Shown here: piece after piece, positions 50,082 through 58,987 of the stretch | Layout of the letters: each line of letters begins with the position of its first letter | How positions within the stretch are numbered: the first letter of the stretch is position 1 | Assembly (NCBI GenBank): GCA_964529715.1 | Contig: CAZGXI010000001.1 | Location: 198,879-262,878 of the forward strand | Source: CAZGXI01 sp964529715 | Lineage (GTDB): Bacteria; Chloroflexota; Anaerolineae; Aggregatilineales; Ch27 | DNA length: 64,000 bases | Direction of reading: 5' to 3' | Notes under the pieces: generated by a model | The model's input: only the letters and a program-made list of their open reading frames with translations | Told to the model about the DNA's origin: nothing | The model's database searches: none | Translations under genes and position numbers: made by a program

Positions 50082-52046
50082 ATGACAACCACTACCGCTC
50101 CGGCAAACCAGGTGCAGCGGGAACTGATTGCAGGCAAGCGGCAACGCCACCGCCGCGAGGCAGTCCTGGGCCTGCTGTTCGTACTCCCGGCGGCACTTGT
50201 AACGTTTGTCTTTGGCCTCTGGCCGGTGATCTTCGGCTTTTTCGTCAGCCTGCACCAGTGGCGACCCAGCACCCATACCTTTCTCGGCCTGGATAACTAC
50301 GTCCGCGCGTTAGGCAACACGGCCTACGTGCTGGCTCTGCTCCTGGGCGGCCTGTTCCTCTACGGTGGCTATCGCGCCCTTCGGAGTGCCCGTGCCGACA
50401 TGCAGACCGGACACGGCAGCTTTTATCCCTTCGTGCTGCCGGGTACAGTACTGGCTTTGGGACTGGTGCTACTGGCGGGCGGCCTGCTGGCCGAATCGCC
50501 ACCGCTGACGTTGCTCAGCGTGGGCGTGGTGCTGGCGGGCATCGTCGTGCTGGCCTGGACGGTGCGACGACAGCAGCACGTGGCCGCATGGGGACGCTTC
50601 GCCGCGCTGGCCGTGCAGATGAGCGCCCTGTGGCTGCTGGCGTTGGGACTGCTCCTCTTCACCCTGATCGAATTCGAGGCCAACGCCCGCCTGTTTTTCG
50701 ACATCATTACCTACCAGTTTCCGACTCTGTATGTGCCACCGCTCGTGCAGCAGATGGCCGCCGGCGGGGGCGCGGCGCTGGCGCTGCTGGGCATTGCGGC
50801 GGCGGCGTGGGGGCGGCGGCGTCTGCAAGCTGCCGAACAGGATCACGAACGCCTGGCCGGGCTGCTGCAAGCCATCATCATCGTGCTGGGGCTGATCCTG
50901 GTGATCCTGTTCTTCTATTTCGCCGCCGCGATCACCTACGACCATACTGCCGCGCAGGCTGTGCGTAGCCTGGAACGGAGCGAGGTCGAGGCCGCCGGGA
51001 TGGCCGTCACCGGCCTGGAACGGCAAGCATTCCGCGCCACCTATGGCTCGATCAATGGTGATGGGGTGGCTGCTGCGCTGGTCGCCTGGCCACAGGTCGT
51101 CCTGATCCTGGCCGGGCTGCTGCTGCTGTACGGCGCTTATCGCGTCTGGCGGAGGGCAAGCCGCAGCGAAGGCGGCATGGAGACCACCGCTTTTCTGCTG
51201 CTGACCGTGTTGGCGGCCATCGGCGGCTGGCTGTTGCTCGGAGAACTGCCGCAGGCGATGGCCGTCGGCGATGCTGATTATTACAAGTCACTGATCGTCA
51301 CGGTGGCCTATGCCGCCGGCACGGTGCCGGTTCAGATCGGGCTGGGGCTGCTGATCGCCTACATTCTGTTTTACGAGATTCGCATCGGCAGATCGCTGTA
51401 CCGCATGATTTACTTCATGCCCTACGTCGCGCCGACCGTTGCCACCGCCACCGTCTTCGTAATTATCTTCTCGCGGCGCGACACCAGCCTGGCAAACCAG
51501 GTAATAGGCTTGCTGAACATCCCTCCTCAGGCGTGGCTATCCGAATCCAAAGGCATATTCCAACTGATCGCCAACGCCATTGCCGGGACACGGGCAGACC
51601 TGCCCTCCTTCCTGGTCGGGCCGAGCCTGGCGTTGCTCTCGGTCATCCTATACGGCACGTGGGTTTTCAGCGGTTACAACGCCGTGATCTTCCTGGCTGG
51701 GCTGGGATCGATCCCTGCCGAACTGTACGAGGCAGCCAAAGTAGATGGCGCTGGCCGCTGGCAGGCGTTTCGCAAAATCACGCTGCCGTTGCTCTCGCCG
51801 ACCACCTTTTTCTTGATCATCCTGGGAACCATCGGCACGTTCCAGGCGTTCAACCATATTTACGTGCTGCGCAAAGCCGAAGCGCAGGGAACTGCCGACA
51901 CCGCGACGGTGCACATTTTCGTCCAGTTCTGGACCTACAACCAGTGGGGCTATGCCTCGGCGATGGCTTTTGTCTTGTTCGGGATCATCCTCCTCATGAC
52001 GCTGGTACAGAATGAGGTCTCGAAGGAGCGCGTGTTCTATGGCTGA
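50082..52046 (+). CDS. Carbohydrate ABC transporter permease, MalF-type with large insertion
   Basis: 654 residues from the ATG at 50082. The N-terminal helix (LGLLFVLPAALVTFVFGLWPVIFGFFVS) and the C-terminal core with EAA loop (ELYEAAKVDGAGRWQAFRKITLPLLSP) are those of MalF-like permeases. Between them lie about 350 extra residues with seven or eight more hydrophobic segments, twice the normal size. It pairs with the MalG-type permease encoded next (8-base overlap). No substrate-binding protein or ATPase gene is in the window. Confidence 0.88.
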   Translation: MTTTTAPANQVQRELIAGKRQRHRREAVLGLLFVLPAALVTFVFGLWPVIFGFFVSLHQWRPSTHTFLGLDNYVRALGNTAYVLALLLGGLFLYGGYRALRSARADMQTGHGSFYPFVLPGTVLALGLVLLAGGLLAESPPLTLLSVGVVLAGIVVLAWTVRRQQHVAAWGRFAALAVQMSALWLLALGLLLFTLIEFEANARLFFDIITYQFPTLYVPPLVQQMAAGGGAALALLGIAAAAWGRRRLQAAEQDHERLAGLLQAIIIVLGLILVILFFYFAAAITYDHTAAQAVRSLERSEVEAAGMAVTGLERQAFRATYGSINGDGVAAALVAWPQVVLILAGLLLLYGAYRVWRRASRSEGGMETTAFLLLTVLAAIGGWLLLGELPQAMAVGDADYYKSLIVTVAYAAGTVPVQIGLGLLIAYILFYEIRIGRSLYRMIYFMPYVAPTVATATVFVIIFSRRDTSLANQVIGLLNIPPQAWLSESKGIFQLIANAIAGTRADLPSFLVGPSLALLSVILYGTWVFSGYNAVIFLAGLGSIPAELYEAAKVDGAGRWQAFRKITLPLLSPTTFFLIILGTIGTFQAFNHIYVLRKAEAQGTADTATVHIFVQFWTYNQWGYASAMAFVLFGIILLMTLVQNEVSKERVFYG

Positions 52047-53172
52047 GACGGCACAGACCACCTCCCCCGCCCAGGCGCATACCAAAGCGCAACCCCGTCT
52101 GGCCGGGCCACGCATCTACGTAGATATTCCGCGCGCCCTGGCATATGTACTGATGACCGTTGGCGCATTCGTCTTCATCATTCCTTTCCTCTGGATGATC
52201 AGCGTGTCCCTGCTGTCCGGCGGCGAGTCGCAGGCCGGGCGGATGATCACCGGCCAGGGCCTGCTAGAAGCCTTCACCTATACCGACGCGGAACTGAACA
52301 CCCCCCTCAATGTGACCGTCCCCAGCTATGTCAAAGCGACCGACGCGCTCGACCGGAACGAACTTGAACAGACGGCGCGCGAATACGCCGACACCCATGA
52401 CGACTACTGGATCGTCGGGAACACCGTGCTGCGCGGTGGGCTGGTCAATTACCTGCGTGCCTGGGATCGCGCCAACTTCGGGCGCTATTTCTTTAACAGC
52501 GTGATCATGACGTTCCTGACGGTAGTCGGGCAGACGTTGTTCTCGATCCTGGCGGCTTACGCCTTTGCCCGCATCGAGTTTCCCGGACGCGAACTGCTGT
52601 TCGCGCTGTTCCTGGCACGGCTGTTCATCCCGGCAACGATCACGCTGATCCCCAATTATCTGACCGTCTCTAACCTAAACAGCATCTTCGACGCCTTTTA
52701 CGCCCAGATCGGCATAACGGACATCGCCCGGTCGCTGGGCCTGCGCTGGATCAACGGCTGGTTCGGCCTCACCGTGCCCTTCCTGGCGAGCACGTTCGGC
52801 ATCTTCTTGCTGCGCCAGTTCTTCCGCCAGATTCCCGATGAGCTGTACGACGCGGCGCGCATCGACGGGGCAGGACACGTGCGCTTCCTGTTCCAGGTAT
52901 GTGTGCCGATCTCGCGGGCGGCGATTGTAACGGTGGTGCTATTCACCTTCATCGGCACGTGGAACTCGCTGGAATGGCCGCTGTTGATCACCCAGGACAA
53001 AACCTGGCGACCTATCTCCTACGGCCTGTACAGCTTCCAGCAAGAAGTCAACGTCGAGTTCAACCTGCTGATGGCCGGGGCGGTGATCACGCTGATCCCG
53101 GTGCTGATCGTCTATTTCTTCGCCCAAAAGCAGTTCGTGCAGGGCATCGCCACGACCGGCCTCAAGGGATAG
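52039..53172 (+). CDS. Carbohydrate ABC transporter permease, MalG-type
   Basis: 377 residues from the ATG at 52039. It has six membrane segments and the EAA loop ELYDAARIDGAGHVRFLFQVCVP. An insertion of about 100 residues after the first helix (GGESQAGRMITGQGLLEAF to YLRAWDRANF) probably forms an outer domain. It forms a heterodimer with the MalF-type protein. Imported sugars would need the missing binding protein and MsmK-like ATPase encoded elsewhere. Confidence 0.9.
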   Translation: MAETAQTTSPAQAHTKAQPRLAGPRIYVDIPRALAYVLMTVGAFVFIIPFLWMISVSLLSGGESQAGRMITGQGLLEAFTYTDAELNTPLNVTVPSYVKATDALDRNELEQTAREYADTHDDYWIVGNTVLRGGLVNYLRAWDRANFGRYFFNSVIMTFLTVVGQTLFSILAAYAFARIEFPGRELLFALFLARLFIPATITLIPNYLTVSNLNSIFDAFYAQIGITDIARSLGLRWINGWFGLTVPFLASTFGIFLLRQFFRQIPDELYDAARIDGAGHVRFLFQVCVPISRAAIVTVVLFTFIGTWNSLEWPLLITQDKTWRPISYGLYSFQQEVNVEFNLLMAGAVITLIPVLIVYFFAQKQFVQGIATTGLKG

Positions 53173-53180
53173 ACATAAAG

Positions 53181-53993
53181 ATGAGCGACCTGATTGCCCA
53201 GCTTGCCGCCGAGGCCGCCCGGCGCGGTGGCGAGGCCATTCGCGCCGTCGCCGACCGCCCACGCGCGATCACGCATAAGGGCTTCCGGGATGACGTGACC
53301 GATGCGGATTATGCCGCCCAAGAAGCCATCTTCGCCGCCCTGCGCACCCATCACCCCGACTGGCCCATCGTCAGCGAGGAACAGGCCGGCGACCTGAGCG
53401 CCTGGACTCCCCCAGCGGGCCTGTGGTGGGTGGTGGACCCCCTGGACGGGACAAGCAACTTCAGCCACAAGATACCGCACTACTGTGTCTCAGTCGCGGC
53501 GCTGCAAGGCGAAACGATCATCGCCGGAGCGATCTATGATCCGGTGCGCGATCACCTGTTCGCCGCCGCGCAGGGCCAGGGTGCGACCTTCAACAGCGCG
53601 CCAATGCACGTCTCGCCGCAGGCCGATCCCGCCGACGCGATCCTGGACAGCGGGTTGGCGCGCGGGCGGGAGCAACGACGCTATTCCCTGGCCCTCTATC
53701 AGGCACTGGCGACCGACTGCCGCACGGTGCGTTCGCTGGGATCGGCGGCGCTGGCCCTGGCTTATGTGGCGGCGGGCTGGGTAGATGGCTACTTCCACCT
53801 GACGCTCAGCCCCTGGGACTGCGCGGCAGGCGTGCTGCTGATCCGCGAGGCCGGCGGGACGGTCACGCTGCCGGATGGCGGGGCGTGGTCGCTGCGGCAG
53901 GGTGGCCTGCTGGCAAGCAACGGCCTGATCCACGCCGCGCTGGTGGACATCTCCCGTGCGGCGCTGGCAAGGGTGAACGGGCCAGGCGCGTAA
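53181..53993 (+). CDS. Inositol-monophosphatase family phosphatase
   Basis: 270 residues from the ATG at 53181. Metal motifs are VSEEQ, WWVVDPLDGTSNF and LSPWDCAAGVLLIREAGG. It would remove phosphate from inositol phosphate, 3'-phosphoadenosine phosphate or fructose-1,6-bisphosphate; the family motif alone does not tell which. It follows the sugar permease genes by 8 bases and could process the imported sugar. Confidence 0.93.
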   Translation: MSDLIAQLAAEAARRGGEAIRAVADRPRAITHKGFRDDVTDADYAAQEAIFAALRTHHPDWPIVSEEQAGDLSAWTPPAGLWWVVDPLDGTSNFSHKIPHYCVSVAALQGETIIAGAIYDPVRDHLFAAAQGQGATFNSAPMHVSPQADPADAILDSGLARGREQRRYSLALYQALATDCRTVRSLGSAALALAYVAAGWVDGYFHLTLSPWDCAAGVLLIREAGGTVTLPDGGAWSLRQGGLLASNGLIHAALVDISRAALARVNGPGA

Positions 53994-54014
53994 ACAGGGC
54001 AGACGGTCACGCTG

Positions 54015-54040
54015 AGGGCGTTCGGGCGAACGCCCTTTTT
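54015..54040 (+). terminator. Intrinsic terminator after the sugar-uptake operon
   Basis: AGGGCGTTC and GAACGCCCT form a perfect 9-bp stem with a GGGC loop, directly followed by TTTT. Confidence 0.9.
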
Positions 54041-54080
54041 CTGTCTGCCGAATGCCACATGAATGTATCGTGAACTTTTC

Positions 54081-54104
54081 AATTTGTCGTGACAAATTTC
54101 ACAA
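54081..54104. promoter_or_regulatory. Overlapping inverted repeats, Rex-like operator of ndh
   Basis: AATTTGTC-gt-GACAAATT (54081-54098) is a perfect 8-2-8 repeat, and TCGTGACAAATTTCACAA (54087-54104) fits the Rex consensus TTGTGAN6TCACAA at 11 of 12 defined positions. Both overlap the -35 of the next promoter. Confidence 0.6.
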
Positions 54105-54116
54105 ATATGGTATACT
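54089..54116 (+). promoter_or_regulatory. Promoter of the NDH-2 gene
   Basis: GTGACA, 16 bases, TATACT, 34 bases before the ATG at 54151. The -35 lies inside the operator-like repeats. Confidence 0.6.
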
Positions 54117-54150
54117 TAATCGTAAAAGAGTCATTTTAGAGGCTTGCACA

Positions 54151-55482
<1,332 letters not shown>

Positions 55483-55502
55483 TCGGCGTCAGACAATGTC
55501 CG

Positions 55503-55529
55503 CCGCCGTTTTTCAAAACGTTACGGCGG
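55503..55529. terminator. Hairpin between convergent genes
   Basis: CCGCCGT (55503-55509) pairs with ACGGCGG (55523-55529) around a 13-base, T-rich loop. It lies between the ndh stop and the last codons of the lipoprotein gene. Confidence 0.45.
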
Positions 55530-56531
55530 GGCGAGGACGGTCCAGTTTGTGCCCGCCGGAGAAAGCTGGATCACGCCGCCGTCGGCACTGCTGAGGTAGG
55601 TGGTCGCGCCGGTGGGTTCGGCGTCTGATTGCAAAAAGCCCTCGTAGACGACCTCCGGGGCCAGGCCCAGCCGCAGGCGGTTGCGGACCGGGTCGCTGGA
55701 GCGCCAGATCACGCCCAGGATGCGTTCTGGCTCGTAGCGGTCTGGCGGAGGAACAAAGTTCGGGTCCTCGTCGGGCGTCCGCCCGCCCACGTAGCGGTTC
55801 TCGAAGGCCGTCCACGCCGGAGACAGGCCGTCGGCGAACAGGACATAAACCAGGTCTTGCGCCTCAACGTAGATCATCCGCCCGCCCTCGAAAAGCTGCT
55901 CGATCTGGCGAGTGCTGGTAGCCGGGCCGGCCGCACAGGGCACGGGTGCCGGCTCAAAAAACCATGCATCGGCGCACAGCAGCGGGATCGCCAACACCTG
56001 CTCGACATAAAACTGGCCGTTATCTACTGTCAGCAGGAACTCGGCCATACCCCGGTCGTCGCGCCGGGTCGGCACTACCAGCGACCCGCTAGACGCGACG
56101 TTCCAGAGCTGGTTACGCTGGCCCAGGTCATCCAGGCGGTAAATCGCGGCACGGTCTGCCCCCCGCACCGACCAGAACAACGTCACCGAGTCGCCAGGAT
56201 AGATGTAGGCCAGGTCGGCGGTGAAGTACTCGATGCGCGGCGCGTTAGGATTGGGGCGCGGCGTGGCCGACTGGGTGACGGGCGGCGGGGTGCGCGTCGG
56301 CCCGACGATGGAGGTTGGGCTGGGGCCGCCCGTCGCGGTGGGACGCGGCGGGGTAGGCGTGGGACTAGACGGAGATGCCACCAGGGCCACCGCCGTTGCA
56401 GAAGGCTGCCCGGTCGGCGTGAGCGTGAGCGTGGGGATCGCCGTCGGAATCACCGGATCCAGGCTGGCCCCACAGCCAGCCAGCAGCGCGCCGGACAGGA
56501 TCAACAGGCAGAAAAACCGTCGTCGGGTCAT
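55521..56531 (-). CDS. Lipoprotein with Thr/Pro-rich linker
   Basis: 336 residues. The lipobox is LLAGC (Cys20) after FFCLLILSG. Residues 25-95 are Pro/Thr/Ser-rich, a surface linker. The folded part (about 100-336) contains an Ig-like strand pattern (IEYFTADLAYIYPGDSVTLFWSVRGADRAAIYRL) and repeats of the LFADGLSPAWTAFEN type. No enzyme motif is seen; an outer-surface binding or wall-associated role is likely. Confidence 0.82.
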   Translation of the reverse strand: MTRRRFFCLLILSGALLAGCGASLDPVIPTAIPTLTLTPTGQPSATAVALVASPSSPTPTPPRPTATGGPSPTSIVGPTRTPPPVTQSATPRPNPNAPRIEYFTADLAYIYPGDSVTLFWSVRGADRAAIYRLDDLGQRNQLWNVASSGSLVVPTRRDDRGMAEFLLTVDNGQFYVEQVLAIPLLCADAWFFEPAPVPCAAGPATSTRQIEQLFEGGRMIYVEAQDLVYVLFADGLSPAWTAFENRYVGGRTPDEDPNFVPPPDRYEPERILGVIWRSSDPVRNRLRLGLAPEVVYEGFLQSDAEPTGATTYLSSADGGVIQLSPAGTNWTVLAPP

Positions 56532-56836
56532 GGTTTACCAGAATACTCGAAACCGGGAAGGCTGGCAAAATACACGCCTGCTTGTGCCTGCCTGCACTTG
56601 CACCATTGCGAAAGTTGCAGTAGAGTATAATTCGTATGAGCAAGAAGCCGCCCGTAAAGTCTGAGCGATGGACCTGAATAGCATAACCTGAGCATGGGGC
56701 AACACTAATGCCGCAAGCCGGGTTGGATATTGCAATCAAGCCCCTTGCCTATCACGATCCCGTGTAGGGCGAGGCCGGGAAAACAGGGGCGACCAACGGC
56801 CCGGTTCTCGTGTACACTGTTTGAGGAGGCCAAACC
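56532..56836 (+). other. 305-base intergenic region with promoter and structured leader
   Basis: TATAAT at 56626-56631 is a good -10 for the roadblock gene, giving a leader of about 200 bases. Within the leader, CGAG...CCGGG (about 56770-56780) can pair with CCCGG...CTCG (about 56803-56813), enclosing a G-rich loop. No known riboswitch is recognised. Confidence 0.4.
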
Positions 56837-57208
56837 TTGGGCAAGACACGCACCGAACAACTGGGGGAACGTTTGCGTGACCTGCAAGCCAGTTCGGCGG
56901 ATGTCGAGGCGGCGGCAGTCGTCAGCGTAGACGGGTTAAGCATGGCGTCCTCCTTGCCAGCCAACATCGAAGAGGACCGCGTCTCGGCGATGTCGGCGGC
57001 TATGCTGTCGCTGGGTGAGCGCATCGCCAGTGAGCTGGGCCGAGGGAGGTTGGACCAGGTTTATGTGAAGGGGGAACACGGCTATGTGATCCTGATGGCC
57101 GTCGGCGACGAGGCTGTGTTGACCGTGCTGGCCCGCCAGCAGGCCAAACTCGGCCTGATCTTCCTGGACATGAACCGTACCGTCAGCGAACTGGAAAAGC
57201 TCGTCTAA
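56837..57208 (+). CDS. Roadblock/LC7-domain protein
   Basis: 123 residues from a TTG with GAGGAGG seven bases upstream. The roadblock fold is plain (VEAAAVVSVDGLSMASSLP, AMLSLGERIASELGRGRLDQVYVKGEHGYVILMAVGDEAVLTVLA). Roadblock proteins such as MglB act as GAPs or scaffolds for small GTPases. The gene opens a three-gene set with a V4R protein and a response regulator. The Rab-like GTPase at 4585-5094 is a possible target. Confidence 0.9.
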   Translation: MGKTRTEQLGERLRDLQASSADVEAAAVVSVDGLSMASSLPANIEEDRVSAMSAAMLSLGERIASELGRGRLDQVYVKGEHGYVILMAVGDEAVLTVLARQQAKLGLIFLDMNRTVSELEKLV

Positions 57209-57254
57209 GGTCTCATATTTCTCATCTCTGCGACTTGGAGCGAAGGAGGCTGGC

Positions 57255-57890
57255 GTGCCGATTGAACAGATGAGCGGCCTATACTACCCGAATAAAATCG
57301 CCCGCATCTACATCGAGGCGATGGAAGATGTGATGGGGGCAAACGGCCTGAACGCAGTTCTCAACCTGGCCGGCCTGGGCAAGTATATCGGCAACTATCC
57401 ACCCGATAACCTGAACAAGGAATACGACTTTGCCGAGTTCACCGCTCTCAACATCGGGTTGGAAGAAATGTACGGGCCGCGCGGAGGACGTGGGCTGGCA
57501 TTGCGCGCCGGTCGCGCCTGCTTCAGCCAGGGCTTGAAGAACTTCGGGGCGCTGGCGGGGGTCGGAGACATGGCGTTTAAAGTGCTGCCTCTCCAGGCCA
57601 AACTCAAGATGGGCATCCCCGCTATGGCGGCCATCTTCACCCAGTTCAGCGACCAGAAGAGCGACGTGGAAGAGTACGACGATCACTTCAAGTACTACAT
57701 CCGCGACACCTGCCCGGTCTGCTTTAACCGCCATGTCGATAAACCCATCTGCCATACGGCGGTCGGCCTGTTGCAAGAAGGACTGCGCTGGGTGAGCGGC
57801 GGGCACGAGTTCCGCGTCTTCGAGAGCGACTGTATCGCCAAGGGCGACAAGCACTGTGTCTTTGTAATCTACAAAGAACCCATCGGCTAG
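57255..57890 (+). CDS. V4R (4-vinyl reductase)-domain protein
   Basis: 211 residues from a GTG. The N-terminal helices (YYPNKIARIYIEAMEDVMGANGLNAVLNLAGL) and the C-terminal half match V4R-type small-molecule-binding domains. Cys residues in DTCPVCFNR and KPICH suggest a metal or ligand pocket. V4R domains sense hydrocarbons or lipids in signalling proteins. It lies between the roadblock and response-regulator genes. Confidence 0.85.
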   Translation: MPIEQMSGLYYPNKIARIYIEAMEDVMGANGLNAVLNLAGLGKYIGNYPPDNLNKEYDFAEFTALNIGLEEMYGPRGGRGLALRAGRACFSQGLKNFGALAGVGDMAFKVLPLQAKLKMGIPAMAAIFTQFSDQKSDVEEYDDHFKYYIRDTCPVCFNRHVDKPICHTAVGLLQEGLRWVSGGHEFRVFESDCIAKGDKHCVFVIYKEPIG

Positions 57891-57931
57891 GCGCGCCGCC
57901 TATCTGCGCCTTTCCTGCGAGGCCGCGAGGG

Positions 57932-58816
57932 ATGACCTTGGCCGATAAACCACAGATTCTGATCGTTGAGGATGATCTCGACCTGGCGGAAATGCTCAAC
58001 GCTTACTTCCGCGTTCAGGGCTATGAGGTCTCGACTGCCGCCTGGGGCGAAGATGCGGTCCGCTTCAGCCACGAGAATACCCCAAACCTGATCGTGCTGG
58101 ACATCCGCCTGCCCGACATCGACGGCTACGAAGTCTGTCGTCGCCTGCGGACCCACCGCCGCACCCAAGACATCCCCATCATCTTCCTCACTGAAAAGCG
58201 CGACCGGGTCGATAAGCTCCAAGGTCTGGAACTGGGCGTGGTCGATTACATCACCAAGCCGTTCGACATTCAGGAGCTACGCCTGCGCGTGCGCAACGCT
58301 TTGCAACGTGCCACCCAGCAGCCGCTCATCAACCCCGTCACCAGCATGGCCGAGGGGCTGCTGGTGGACGAGCGGTTGAACAAGCTGCTCTACGAGGAAG
58401 AGTGGGGTATCCTGCTGATCACGATCCAGGGCCTGGACCAGTTCCGCGAACTCTACGGCTTCGTGGCCTCCGATGATGTGCTGCGCGCCGTCAGCCTGAT
58501 GATGAGCAATGCCGTCCGCGAAGTGGGCAGCGACGAAGACTTCATCGGCCATCTCGACCAGCACGACTTCATCATTATCTCTTCCAAAGACAAGATCGCG
58601 TCCATCCGGGAGCGCATCGAAATCCGCATCCGTCAGTCGATGGAGTATTTCTATCCGCTCAAGGACCGCGACAAAGCCCGCCAGGCTATGGAAGCCAGTA
58701 GCCTCAAGCTGCTGATCGGGCAGATTCACGACGGCGAAGGCCCCTTCGACGACCTGGACACCCTGAAGGCGGCCATCATCCGTTCGCGCCAGCCGACGGA
58801 AGAACAGGCTTCCTAA
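57932..58816 (+). CDS. Response regulator with degenerate GGDEF-like output
   Basis: 294 residues from an ATG. The receiver (about 8-125) is intact: ILIVEDDLDL, VLDIRLPDIDG (phospho-Asp58), FLTEK and ITKPFD. The C-terminal half (about 145-285) looks like a GGDEF/cyclase fold without the GGDEF signature (LYGFVASDDVLRAVSLMMSNAV, DFIGHLDQHDFIIIS), so it cannot make cyclic-di-GMP and may bind a partner instead. It closes the roadblock/V4R operon. Confidence 0.87.
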   Translation: MTLADKPQILIVEDDLDLAEMLNAYFRVQGYEVSTAAWGEDAVRFSHENTPNLIVLDIRLPDIDGYEVCRRLRTHRRTQDIPIIFLTEKRDRVDKLQGLELGVVDYITKPFDIQELRLRVRNALQRATQQPLINPVTSMAEGLLVDERLNKLLYEEEWGILLITIQGLDQFRELYGFVASDDVLRAVSLMMSNAVREVGSDEDFIGHLDQHDFIIISSKDKIASIRERIEIRIRQSMEYFYPLKDRDKARQAMEASSLKLLIGQIHDGEGPFDDLDTLKAAIIRSRQPTEEQAS

Positions 58817-58848
58817 ACCACCTGTCTGGGAGGAGAGAGCAGGATTAG

Positions 58849-58877
58849 CGCCGGGAGAACGCCGCTCCCGGCGCTCG
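58849..58877 (+). terminator. Hairpin after the response-regulator gene
   Basis: AGCGCCGGGAG and CTCCCGGCGCT form a perfect 11-bp stem with a 7-base loop, 33 bases after the stop. No T-tract follows, so termination strength is uncertain. Confidence 0.6.
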
Positions 58878-58931
58878 CATTGGGCGTGCCGACGCTCACC
58901 CTGCCCCGGTAGCCTGCCGAGCAGGGTCGTG

Positions 58932-58937
58932 TATAAT
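58932..58937 (+). promoter_or_regulatory. Candidate -10 of the repeat-rich secreted protein gene
   Basis: A perfect TATAAT 50 bases before the GTG at 58988. The -35 is weak. Confidence 0.45.
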
Positions 58938-58987
58938 GAGTGTGGGCAAGGGGAGAGTCCGTGCGTCGAGTATGAAGGAGCTGCACC

